64,000 bases of DNA from Streptomyces sp. NBC_01485. GTDB lineage: Bacteria; Actinomycetota; Actinomycetes; Streptomycetales; Streptomycetaceae. Position 1 is the stretch's first letter, and each line of letters opens with the position of its first letter. The notes beneath the pieces are model-generated. The model did not search any database. It was not told where the DNA came from and was given only the letters and a program-made list of their open reading frames with translations. Location of the stretch: positions 248,001 to 312,000 of the forward strand of contig NZ_CP109435.1 in NCBI RefSeq assembly GCF_036227125.1, in the 5' to 3' direction. This document shows, one piece after another, positions 8,393-16,161 of the stretch. Position numbers and translations under genes: made by a program.

Positions 8393-9688
8393 ATGAAAAC
8401 CCCGCCCTTCGTCCCCCCACCCCCGGAGTCATCGCTCTCCGTGATTACACGATCACCCATCTTGACTGCGCCGACCGGCCCCCCGCGACTGGGCTGGCTC
8501 GACTCGTTGCGCGGCATCGCGGCACTCGTCGTGGTGCTGGACCACTCGTCGCGCGCGTTCATGCCGGAGTTCCGGCAGGAGGTGATGCCGCAGTTCGACC
8601 TCGGCCGGTACGGAATCATGGTGTTCTTCCTGGTGAGCGGGTACATCATCCCCGCCTCGCTCGAACGCCGGGGCTGCGTCCGGACGTTCTGGATCGGACG
8701 GGTCTTCCGCATGTACCCGTTGTGGGCGGTCGCCGTCGCCGCGGTCCTCGCCCTCGACTTACTGGGCGTCGCCGAACTGCGCGCAGGGCTCGGCCGGGAG
8801 AGCCCCGCCACCTCGGCCGTCGCCCATGTCACCCTGCTCCAAGAGCTGTTGGGGACACCCAGCGTTCTGCTCGTCCTGTGGACGCTCTCCTACGAGATGG
8901 CGTTCTACCTGATGGTCGTCGCTCTCTTCACGGTCCGGCTCCAGCATCGGTCGGCGGCGGTCGCCGTCACCCTGGCCGTGCTCGCCGCCGCGAGCGCGGT
9001 GGTGGGGGGCCTGCTGCCGGTCTCCGCGCTCTCCGGTGCGGTGGGCACCGGCCGGCTGGTCGCGGTCGTCTCGGTCGTCATGGTGCTCGCCGTCTGCTGT
9101 GCGAGTGCCGGGTCGCCCGCGCTTCGCGTGGCCGGCGGGGTGCTGGGCGGGGTGTCGGCGCTGGTCCTGGTCGCTTTCAACGGCACGGTCCCGATGTGGG
9201 AGGGCCTAATGATCCTCTCCGTGATGTTCCTCGGCACCGCCGTCCACCGGGCCGAGAACGGCGAGAGCAGCCGGTGGTGCGCGGTCCGCACGGCGGCCGT
9301 GGTGCTCGTCTGCGCCGTGGGGAGTGCGTACTGGTACGGCGACGACTCCCACTTCACCCGGCGCGGCTGGATCCTGGCGTTCCTGCTGGCCGTGCTCACC
9401 TTCGGTGCCGGACTGGCCTCGCGCCACCGGCGCGTGCCGCGCCTGCTGATCGGACTGGGGGTGATCAGTTACTCGGTCTACCTGGTGCATCCTGTGCTGC
9501 TGGCGGTGACCGACGGCACGATCGGCCGGTGGCGACGAGACAGTCCCGGGCTCGAAGTGGCGTTCTTCGCCGTGCTGCTGCCGCTGTGCGTCCTGACCCA
9601 CCGTTACATCGAGGTGCCGGGCCAGGCCTGGGGGCGCAGACTGGCGCGCCGGGTTCGGCCGAAGTCGGCCGGGGGCACGGAGAGGTAG
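8393..9688 (+). CDS. Membrane acyltransferase, OafA/YrhL (acyltransferase 3) family
   Basis: 431 residues, about ten transmembrane helices. Near the N-terminus is the family hallmark: G-W-L-D-S-L-R-G-I-A-A-L followed by a conserved His in LDHSSRAF. The FFLVSGYIIPASLERR segment is also typical. The family transfers acetyl or other acyl groups to sugars, polysaccharides or lipids at the membrane. Leu123 is encoded by TTA (8759-8761), predicting dependence on the bldA tRNA. The start is uncertain: the ATG at 8393 has only a distant AGGA, and a GTG about 48 bases downstream is possible. It is convergent with the chitosanase, the two stops lying a few bases apart. Confidence 0.85.
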   Translation: MKTPPFVPPPPESSLSVITRSPILTAPTGPPRLGWLDSLRGIAALVVVLDHSSRAFMPEFRQEVMPQFDLGRYGIMVFFLVSGYIIPASLERRGCVRTFWIGRVFRMYPLWAVAVAAVLALDLLGVAELRAGLGRESPATSAVAHVTLLQELLGTPSVLLVLWTLSYEMAFYLMVVALFTVRLQHRSAAVAVTLAVLAAASAVVGGLLPVSALSGAVGTGRLVAVVSVVMVLAVCCASAGSPALRVAGGVLGGVSALVLVAFNGTVPMWEGLMILSVMFLGTAVHRAENGESSRWCAVRTAAVVLVCAVGSAYWYGDDSHFTRRGWILAFLLAVLTFGAGLASRHRRVPRLLIGLGVISYSVYLVHPVLLAVTDGTIGRWRRDSPGLEVAFFAVLLPLCVLTHRYIEVPGQAWGRRLARRVRPKSAGGTER

Positions 9689-9691
9689 GGC

Positions 9692-10537
9692 TCAGCCGAT
9701 GCGGTAGCTGTCTCCGTACACCTTCCAGTCGAGGGGCGGGTCGAGGTCGAGGTTGCCCTTGCGCAGGAAGACGCGCTGGGCGGTGTCGACGCGACTGGTG
9801 TCGCTGTGCGCCTCCTCCTGCTTCATGGCCCAGACGCGGGCGTCGAGGAAGGCGTTGAGGTACGTCGTCTCATCGCCGCCCCGGGCCGGCGGCTTGGCCT
9901 TGGCCAGCGCGCGCTTACGGATGTTGCGGAAGCTGGTGGGGTCGGTGCCGTCGCCGTGCATGACGATGGCGTCGTAGTAGGCGAACTGGCCCAGGACGCG
10001 CAGTCCGTCGGTCCTGCCCTGCCGGACGGCCGGGTTGAAGTAGACGCGGTCGCGTTCGTCGTTCTGGGCCTGCTGGAACGCCGTGTCCTGGGCGGCCTTG
10101 CGCCAGTCCTTGGGGTAGTTCGGGTCGAGGCCCGTGTGCGCGTCGGTGCCGTCGACGGCGCGCAGGGCGGGCAGGTACCTGGCGAGGACGTTGCCGGGCT
10201 TGCGGTCGGCGTAGAGCTGGACGAGGTCGAGCATGTCGCCGGTGCCCGAGCAGAAGCCGATGATGCCGGCGGTGTAGCCGCGACCGTCGCCGATGTCCTC
10301 GATGTACTGGTACTGGGCCTTCCAGTCGAGCGAGGAGTTCTCCGCGCTCGACACCAGCTTCATGGCGATCTCCTTCTTCGCCGGGTCGTCGAGGCCCGTG
10401 GCGGTGGTGGCCGCGGTCGCTGCGGTCGCCGGGTGGGCGGCGAGGAGCGGGGCGGCCGCCAGGGCGCCGGTGAGGGCGAGGAAGAAGCGACGGGAGGTGG
10501 GGGTGGGGCCGTCGGCTGGCCGGGATATGTGCACCAC
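9692..10537 (-). CDS. csn: Secreted chitosanase, GH46
   Basis: 281 residues from a GTG at 10537, five bases after a TGGAG ribosome site. The signal peptide carries a twin-arginine motif (S-R-R-F-F-L) and ends near A-T-A-A. The mature enzyme is very close to the Kitasatospora N174/S. lividans chitosanases as I remember them: the catalytic acid Glu66 in SSAENSS and the base Asp84 in IGDGRGYT correspond to Glu22 and Asp40 of the N174 enzyme. It hydrolyses beta-1,4 bonds in chitosan outside the cell. An operator-like palindrome lies about 53 bases upstream. It is monocistronic. Confidence 0.95.
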   Translation of the reverse strand: MVHISRPADGPTPTSRRFFLALTGALAAAPLLAAHPATAATAATTATGLDDPAKKEIAMKLVSSAENSSLDWKAQYQYIEDIGDGRGYTAGIIGFCSGTGDMLDLVQLYADRKPGNVLARYLPALRAVDGTDAHTGLDPNYPKDWRKAAQDTAFQQAQNDERDRVYFNPAVRQGRTDGLRVLGQFAYYDAIVMHGDGTDPTSFRNIRKRALAKAKPPARGGDETTYLNAFLDARVWAMKQEEAHSDTSRVDTAQRVFLRKGNLDLDPPLDWKVYGDSYRIG

Positions 10538-10589
10538 AGTGGCTCCAGATGAGGAGTGGGGGGTGGGGTGACTCCACACTGCAACTGAC

Positions 10590-10602
10590 AGGAACGTTTC
10601 CT
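10590..10602 (-). promoter_or_regulatory. Chitosanase operator-like palindrome (CsnR-type)
   Basis: A 5+3+5 palindrome AGGAA-CGT-TTCCT sits 53 bases upstream of the chosen chitosanase start. Actinobacterial chitosanase genes are known to carry a conserved AGGAAA/TTTCCT palindrome bound by the ROK-family repressor CsnR. This one has the same half-sites with a variant centre. No rok gene is visible nearby, so regulation would be in trans. Confidence 0.6.
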
Positions 10603-10700
10603 ATCAGTGCGAGGCGACAGAAGTAACCCATCGAAGCCATGTTCGTGCGATCGAACAAACTGACCAGCCGTCACGACGGCCTGAGGCTGGAGCAGTTGGA

Positions 10701-11039
10701 CTAGAGCAGTTGGATCATGAGGGAGATCAGGAGTCCGATGAGGCCGACGTGGAAGACGACCATGCAGATCCACTGCGACACGGGCATGCGCCAGGACGCC
10801 GCCCTGAGCATCTCCCACTCACTCACCGCGAAGGCGGCCAGCACCAGGGCGAGCACCTCCCACAGCACGTTCCACCAGCCCGACGGGGTCGCCCCCAACG
10901 CGCCGTCCATCGCGGCCGGGACACGGATCGCGCGCCCCAGCAGGAAGAGCCCGATGAGCAGCTTGTGCCAGCCGTGACGGACCGCCGGTGCGGTGGTCGC
11001 CGGGCGAGTGGCGGGTGAAGATCCTGTCGACATTCGCAC
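10701..11039 (-). CDS. Small membrane protein, three TM
   Basis: 112 residues. After a Thr/Ala/Pro-rich start, three hydrophobic segments are visible (about residues 27-45, 55-75 and 88-111), with conserved-looking Trp residues between them. The last helix runs to the end of the protein. No enzyme motif is present. The gene stands alone between the chitosanase promoter and another small minus-strand gene. Start choice (GTG at 11039 or ATG at 11033) is not supported by a clear ribosome site. Function is unknown. Confidence 0.55.
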   Translation of the reverse strand: MRMSTGSSPATRPATTAPAVRHGWHKLLIGLFLLGRAIRVPAAMDGALGATPSGWWNVLWEVLALVLAAFAVSEWEMLRAASWRMPVSQWICMVVFHVGLIGLLISLMIQLL

Positions 11040-11094
11040 ATTTGATCACCCGCCCGCGACGGAAGCCACCGTTCCGCCTGCGGTCCGGCCGATT

Positions 11095-11397
11095 TCAGGG
11101 CGCGCCCGGGGTGTCGCCCCGCCAGTCGAGCCGGTTGTCGCCGGTGCCGCGCCGCCCGTACAGGGCTCTGCCGCCGGGGCCGTAGCGGCCGATCTCCGTG
11201 GTCAGCGCCACCTCGCGCAGTTCGCGGTCGGACCGGTCCGTGACGTCCAGGAGCAGCCCGTCCAGCGGGCCGCCCACCAGGTGCGCGTACACGCGGTCGG
11301 GGCGGGGGCCGGCGTCTTCGTGGTCGGCGCCGTAGACCCGGCCCCGCAAGAACTCAACCTCGTCCATGACCAGCAGCTTGTCACCCACCACTGACAT
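11095..11397 (-). CDS. Small conserved-type hypothetical protein
   Basis: 100 residues from the ATG at 11397. The central segment VYAHLVGGPLDGLLLDV resembles a widespread short actinobacterial protein with a beta-rich core, and the C-terminus carries Arg/Gly/Tyr-rich stretches. No signal peptide or membrane segment is present. An AAGGAGG lies about 27 bases upstream of the ATG, too far to be ideal, so the start is uncertain (an alternative ATG lies at 11367). The neighbouring plus-strand gene is divergent. Function is unknown. Confidence 0.5.
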   Translation of the reverse strand: MSVVGDKLLVMDEVEFLRGRVYGADHEDAGPRPDRVYAHLVGGPLDGLLLDVTDRSDRELREVALTTEIGRYGPGGRALYGRRGTGDNRLDWRGDTPGAP

Positions 11398-11544
11398 CAA
11401 CGGCCCGTCGTCGTCGCGCTGTCGCCTCCTTGGGCGTTCTTCGGCCAAGACCGTGGCGGAAACGTGGTGTCCGGGGGCATGTCCCGGCTCGGCGGGTATC
11501 CACCCCTTACACGTCGTTGTGTGAGGGCTGGGGGGCCGACCCTG

Positions 11545-12249
11545 ATGGCACGTGGGCGGGAGCGGGGGCCGGCCGGCGAGTCGGTGCGTGCCCGGCGTCG
11601 GCGGACCGTGCGTGAGCTGCGGGCGTCGGGGCGCTACGGGCCACGGTTGCGCGAGGTGCTGCCGGCGCTCGCCGCGCTGCTCGCCGTCGTGTGCGGCGCG
11701 GTCGCGGGACTCGTGCTGCTCTCCCGCGCGTTCGGCGGCCCGGTCTGCGCGCTGCTCCTCGTGCCGCTCGCGGTCGTCGCCGTCGTCGTACGGCGTCGGT
11801 CCCGTCGGCCGGCCCGGCGGCGGGGTGGGTACTACACCGCCGAGGAGCTGGCCGAGTTGGACATGCCCGCGCTGATGGTCGCCGTGGCCCGGATGCTCCG
11901 GCGGGACGGCTGGCGGGTGCTGCCGCCTCCTCGTCACGACGCCCTGCATCTCGCCGCCCGTGACGGCCGGGGGCTGCTGCTCGACGTGGCGTTCCGTCCG
12001 GTGGCCGAGCCGCTGCCCGACGAGGAGGCGGCCTGTTCCTGCCGGGCGCGGATGCGGGCCCGCGGCCGGGCCGGTCCCCCGCTGCGACTCGTCGTGCACC
12101 GGGGCACGTTCACGCACCGGGACGAGGTGTGGGCCTCGCGCGAGGGCCGCACGTATCTGATCGACGGCCCCCGGCTCCGCCTGTGGGCGTGCGGCACGCC
12201 CTTGGCCCACCTCGCGGGCGGGGTCGTCCCCGCGCCCCGGCGTACGTGA
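11545..12249 (+). CDS. Membrane-anchored nuclease-like protein (Mrr-like, tentative)
   Basis: 234 residues from the ATG at 11545. A basic N-terminus is followed by two adjacent hydrophobic helices (about residues 40-78), a run of Arg, then a soluble C-terminal domain of about 150 residues (YYTAEELAELDMPALMVAVARMLRRDGWRV then LLLDV and LVVHRG). A membrane hairpin plus an alpha/beta domain with a D-V strand resembles the restriction-endonuclease-fold (Mrr_cat-like) membrane proteins of actinobacteria, but the full catalytic D-ExK set is not clear. It could be a non-catalytic relative. Confidence 0.55.
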   Translation: MARGRERGPAGESVRARRRRTVRELRASGRYGPRLREVLPALAALLAVVCGAVAGLVLLSRAFGGPVCALLLVPLAVVAVVVRRRSRRPARRRGGYYTAEELAELDMPALMVAVARMLRRDGWRVLPPPRHDALHLAARDGRGLLLDVAFRPVAEPLPDEEAACSCRARMRARGRAGPPLRLVVHRGTFTHRDEVWASREGRTYLIDGPRLRLWACGTPLAHLAGGVVPAPRRT

Positions 12250-12407
12250 GGACCGCCGGCCTCAGACCGTCAGGTCACCGCGCACACCCTTGGGGTCAAC
12301 GCCGGATCTCACCGGACCGTGGGTCGTCGCGTTCGAGGGAGGCGCCCAGGGCGGTCAGGCGTGCGTCGTCCGTCTCGGAGGGCCAACCCTGAACGCCCCC
12401 CTTGCAC

Positions 12408-12447
12408 GCACCGCCGCCCGGGCCTTGAAAGGCCCGGGCGGCGGTGC
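12408..12447 (-). terminator. Strong terminator hairpin of M4 protease 1
   Basis: A perfect 17-bp GC-rich stem (12408-12424 with 12431-12447) closed by a six-base loop TTGAAA. It begins about 15 bases downstream of the protease stop codon on the minus strand. There is no clear U-tract, as is usual in Streptomyces. It may also stop plus-strand transcription from the membrane-nuclease gene. Confidence 0.8.
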
Positions 12448-12461
12448 GGGGCGGACTCCGG

Positions 12462-14732
12462 TCAGGGAGTGAGCTGCCAGCGCTGGATGTAGCCCACGTC
12501 GATCGACGCGTGGTCCTGGACGCGCAGTTTCCAGGTGCCGTTGACGGGCTGGGCGGAGGCGTTGACCGTGAACGTCTGGTCGACGTTGTCGGCGGAGCCG
12601 CCGCTGAGGTTGAGCAGGGAGTAGACGGTGCCGTTGGGGCCGACGAGGTCGACGGTCAGGTCACCGCGGTAGGTGTGCACGATGTTGACGTACACCGAGG
12701 TGGTGGCGGAGGCGTTGCCGTCACGGCCCGCGATGGTGACCGGGGACTCCACGGCGGCGCCGTTGTCCGGAATGTCGACGCGGGTGGCGTTGGCGTAGAT
12801 GTACGCGATGCGCCAGGTGAAGGTGTCCGTGACGGACGCGCCGGTGGCGTCGGTGACCTTGACGGTGACGTCGCCGCCGCCGAGGGTGGTCGGCGTGCCG
12901 GTGATCAGACCGCTCGGGCTGATGCTCAGTCCGTCGGGCAGCCCGGTCGCCTCGTAGGTGAGGCCGGCCCCGGAGTTGGTGGTGTACGCGTCCACCTGGA
13001 GGCTGACCGCCTGGCCGACGCCGCTGATCTGGTCGGCGATCGGGGCGACGTTGACGCCGAGGGCTATCCGGCCGCCGACGTTGATGCCGGCCCAGGCGTT
13101 GGCGACGGCGAGGTAGGTCGGGCTGTAGGCGCCGAACAGGTCGCCGGCGGCCTGGAGGGTGGCGGTGCGGGCGCCCGCGTAGTTGGTGTTGGACGTCATG
13201 TACGTCGTCAGCGCCCGGTACCAGATGGCGGCGGCGTTCTCGATGCCGATGCCGGTGACTGCCTGGCCGTCGTAGGTCGGGCTGTCGTAGGCGACGCCGT
13301 TGACGGTCTTGGCGCCGCTGCCCTCGGAGAGCAGGTAGAAGAAGTGGTTCGCCGGGCCCGAGGAGTAGTGGACGTCGACGCTGCCGAGGGTGGAGCTCCA
13401 GTTGTCGCGGGAGTCGCCGTCCTTGGAGGGCTTGTCCATGTAGCGCAGCGGGGTGCCGTCGCCGTTGATGTCGATCTTCTCGCCGACGAGGTAGTCACCC
13501 GGGTCGTTGGCGAGGTTCGAGTGGAACTCGACGGCGGCGGCGAAGATGTCGGAGGTGGCCTCGTTGAGGCCGCCGGACTCGCCCGAGTACGTCAGGTCGG
13601 CGGTGGCGGCGGTGACGCCGTGGCTCATCTCGTGCGCGGCCACGTCGAGGGAGGTCAGCGGGTGGGTGTTGCCCGAGCCGTCGCCGTACGTCATGCAGAA
13701 GCAGCTGTCGTCCCAGAAGGCGTTGACGTAGCTGCTGCCGTAGTGGGACCTGCTGTAGGCGGCGACACCGTCGTTGCGGATGCCGTTGCGGCCGTACACG
13801 TCCTTGTAGTAGTCCCAGGTGGCCGCGGCGCCGAAGGCCACGTCGACACCGGCGGTCTGGCGGTTGGCCGGGGTGCCGTCGCCCCAGACATCGTTGTCGT
13901 CCGTGAAGAGGGTGCCGGTGCCCGAGGTGCCCTGGTTCAGGTCGTACGTCTTGTGTCCGGCCCGGCCGCCGTCGGTGAGCTGGTACGTCGATCCCGACCG
14001 GGTCGTGCCGAGCGGGACGGTGCCGCTGTACTGGCCGGTGCCGGAGCCGGTCTCCACCTGCTCGGCGGCGAGGAGCTGCTTGCCGGTGGTCGCGTCGGTG
14101 ACGACCTGGAGCTTGCTGGGCGTGCCGTCCCGCTGGACGCCCTCGACGACCGTCTCCCAGGCGAGGACGGGCTTGCCGGTGCCGGCCCAGACGACCAGCC
14201 GGGGCGCGCTGCCGGTCTCGGAGCCCTTGACCGCGGCGTTCTTCGAGGCGGTGAGGGCCTTGCCGGTGGCGGCGGCCGCGGAGAGCTTCGGGGTGAGCGA
14301 CGGCACCGCGAGGGTCGCCCCGCTGGCCTTCGTCACGGTGGTACGGCCGCTCTTGACGTGCACGACCAGGTCGCCGCCGAGGACGGGCAGCCCGGCGTAG
14401 GTGCGCTCGTAGCGGGTGTGGGTGGTGCCGTCGGCGTCCTGGACGACGTCCTTGACGACGAGCTTCTCCTGCGCGCCGAGGGCGAGCCGCTGGGCCGTGG
14501 TACCGGCCGTGGTCTGCGCGCTCTTGATCATTGCGGCGCGGCCGGCCGGCGACAGGGCCTTCGTGGCGGCTCCCGCGCGAGGCGTGGCGGTGATCTTGGA
14601 CGGGCCCGGGTCGGCGGGGGCCGCGCCGGCGGCGCCGGCCGGGGCACCCAGTGCCAGCAGGGTGCCGATGGTCGTCAACGCGAGGGCTGTGGAGCGTCTG
14701 CGCCGGAGGGTGGGACGGTGTCGACGGGGCAA
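12462..14732 (-). CDS. Secreted M4 (thermolysin-type) metalloprotease 1 with P domain
   Basis: 756 residues from a TTG start at 14732, seven bases after AAGGAG. Residues 1-38 are a signal peptide. A propeptide (FTP/PepSY type, about 50-230) is followed by the catalytic domain: zinc motif HEMSH at 367-371 and the third ligand Glu391 in GGLNEATSD, with a later SSGPANHFFYLL segment typical of M4. Then come a cadherin/He_PIG-like beta domain (about 570-660) and a C-terminal proprotein-convertase P domain (about 665-756, RGDLTVDLVGPNGT and GTWKLRVQD). It degrades extracellular protein. A second M4 gene with different C-terminal domains lies at 39-41.5 kb. Confidence 0.95.
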   Translation of the reverse strand: MPRRHRPTLRRRRSTALALTTIGTLLALGAPAGAAGAAPADPGPSKITATPRAGAATKALSPAGRAAMIKSAQTTAGTTAQRLALGAQEKLVVKDVVQDADGTTHTRYERTYAGLPVLGGDLVVHVKSGRTTVTKASGATLAVPSLTPKLSAAAATGKALTASKNAAVKGSETGSAPRLVVWAGTGKPVLAWETVVEGVQRDGTPSKLQVVTDATTGKQLLAAEQVETGSGTGQYSGTVPLGTTRSGSTYQLTDGGRAGHKTYDLNQGTSGTGTLFTDDNDVWGDGTPANRQTAGVDVAFGAAATWDYYKDVYGRNGIRNDGVAAYSRSHYGSSYVNAFWDDSCFCMTYGDGSGNTHPLTSLDVAAHEMSHGVTAATADLTYSGESGGLNEATSDIFAAAVEFHSNLANDPGDYLVGEKIDINGDGTPLRYMDKPSKDGDSRDNWSSTLGSVDVHYSSGPANHFFYLLSEGSGAKTVNGVAYDSPTYDGQAVTGIGIENAAAIWYRALTTYMTSNTNYAGARTATLQAAGDLFGAYSPTYLAVANAWAGINVGGRIALGVNVAPIADQISGVGQAVSLQVDAYTTNSGAGLTYEATGLPDGLSISPSGLITGTPTTLGGGDVTVKVTDATGASVTDTFTWRIAYIYANATRVDIPDNGAAVESPVTIAGRDGNASATTSVYVNIVHTYRGDLTVDLVGPNGTVYSLLNLSGGSADNVDQTFTVNASAQPVNGTWKLRVQDHASIDVGYIQRWQLTP

Positions 14733-15141
14733 CGCGTTCTCCTTGTGTGCGACGGTCGGCCCGTGGTGGAGGCCGAGGTGGGGGCGGACCGGCGGGGTCG
14801 GGGCCGGTCCGGGGCGCTGCACGGCAGGCGGGTGGGGCGAGTGAGGGGGCCCCGCATGATGCGGGTGTGAAGGAACGGTGAACTTCGGCAGCAGACTGGC
14901 ACCGCGTGCACAGCTTTGTCATGGGAATGCCAAGACAACGGCTTGAAATGACCATGACCAACTGGGGATTCGGACCGATTCGGACGGCCCGGCGCACGTT
15001 TTCGGCCGCGGGCGTGCGCCGCCCCTGCCGGGGGCATGGTCCGTTCGAGTGGTCGCGTTCCGCTCGCCGTCGTAGCGTCGGGAGCGAACCTCATCGGGGC
15101 GCGGCACCGGCGGGTCCCGGTTCGGGCGGGCAGGAGCGGAC
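14733..15141. other. Divergent promoter region, protease 1 / small secreted protein
   Basis: About 409 bases holding the upstream regions of two divergent secreted-protein genes. Relatively AT-rich patches near 14885-14990 are the likeliest promoter area, but I cannot place -35/-10 boxes with confidence. No open frame here has a ribosome site and sensible composition. Confidence 0.4.
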
Positions 15142-15609
15142 ATGCGACACACGACGAGAACAGTGGTCATGCTCTGTGCGGCGCTGGGCCTCACGGCGAC
15201 CGTCGGCTCGGCCACGGCCGCGTCGGCCGCGTCGCCGCCCACGGGGCGCGAGGCCGCGGTGCGGCAGGCCACGGCGCCCGTCCTGGTCGACTGCTTCGGG
15301 CACGCCCAGGTGCGGCCCGGCGACTTCATCCTGGCGTGCGGGGACGGCAACAGCCGGCTCGTGTCGCTGCACTGGGACAGCTGGGGCGCGGAGTCGGCGC
15401 ACGCCAGGGGGGTCAACGTCGTCAACGACTGCGACCCGTACTGCGCGGCGGGCGCCTTCCACCGGTACGCCGTCGTCGTGAAGCTGGACCGGCCGCAGCC
15501 CTGGAAGAAGAACCCGCGGATGCAGCACTACAGCCGGATCACCCTGACCTACCCCGGCGACCGGCCGCAGCAGTTCGGGCGGGTCGTCACGTATCCGCTG
15601 TGGAACTGA
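15142..15609 (+). CDS. Small secreted protein with four cysteines
   Basis: 155 residues. Residues 1-30 form a Sec signal peptide (R-H-T-T-R, hydrophobic Ala/Leu core, AASA end). The mature part has four Cys (in DCFG, LACG, and the NDCDPYC pair), which suggests two disulphides in an extracellular domain. It begins VDCFGHAQVRPGDFILACGDGN, a layout I have seen in unnamed Streptomyces secreted proteins. The RBS is AGGAGCGGAC just upstream. It converges with the flavoprotein gene 48 bases away. Function is unknown. Confidence 0.7.
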   Translation: MRHTTRTVVMLCAALGLTATVGSATAASAASPPTGREAAVRQATAPVLVDCFGHAQVRPGDFILACGDGNSRLVSLHWDSWGAESAHARGVNVVNDCDPYCAAGAFHRYAVVVKLDRPQPWKKNPRMQHYSRITLTYPGDRPQQFGRVVTYPLWN

Positions 15610-15657
15610 ACCGACCCCGTTGCCGACCGGCTGACGGGCCCCGGCCAGTCAGTCAGG

Positions 15658-16110
15658 TCAGTCCATCAGGCCGGCCGCGACCGTCGCGCCCAGTTCCCAG
15701 CAGGCCGCCATGTCCGCCTTGCCCGGTTCCCCGGTGACCGCGACCGGCTCGGCCGCGCGTCGCCAGCCCAGGCCCGTGGTGATGGCCTCGATGCCGCGTA
15801 CCGCGCCGGTGACGTCGTTGCCGCCGTGCACGTAGTAGCCGAAGGGCCGGCCGCGGGTGGTGTCGAGGCAGGGGTAGTAGACCTGGTCGAAGAAGTGCTT
15901 GAGCGCGCCCGACATGTACCCGAGGTTCGCCGGGGTGCCCAGCAGGTAGGCGTCGGCGGCCAGGACGTCGGAGGCGGTCGCGGCGAGGGCCGCCCGCCGC
16001 TCGACGCGGACACCCTCGATCCCGGGTGCCGTCGCTCCCGAGACGACCGCTTCGAAGAGCGCCTGGCAGTTGGGCGAGGGGGTGTGATGGACGATCAGCA
16101 AGGTGGCCAC
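15658..16110 (-). CDS. Flavodoxin-fold NAD(P)H-dependent oxidoreductase
   Basis: 150 residues, about the flavodoxin/NADPH-dependent FMN reductase size. The N-terminal beta strand and phosphate-binding loop (LLIVHHTPSPNCQALF) bind the FMN phosphate. The middle LLGTPANLGYMSGALKHFFDQVYY segment is typical of the flavodoxin_1/WrbA-like family, including the residues contacting the flavin ring. It probably reduces quinones or small substrates in the cytoplasm. It lies upstream of no obvious partner; the sugar operon ends 51 bases from its start. Confidence 0.8.
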   Translation of the reverse strand: MATLLIVHHTPSPNCQALFEAVVSGATAPGIEGVRVERRAALAATASDVLAADAYLLGTPANLGYMSGALKHFFDQVYYPCLDTTRGRPFGYYVHGGNDVTGAVRGIEAITTGLGWRRAAEPVAVTGEPGKADMAACWELGATVAAGLMD

Positions 16111-16161
16111 GGCACAAGACCCTGCCCGCTCCCCCGGGTCGCCCGCAAGCGGTGACGGCGT

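Noticed and set aside
12444..14870. Open frame of 808 codons on the plus strand
   Set aside because: Antisense to M4 protease 1. Val/Gly/Asp-rich with no recognisable domain.
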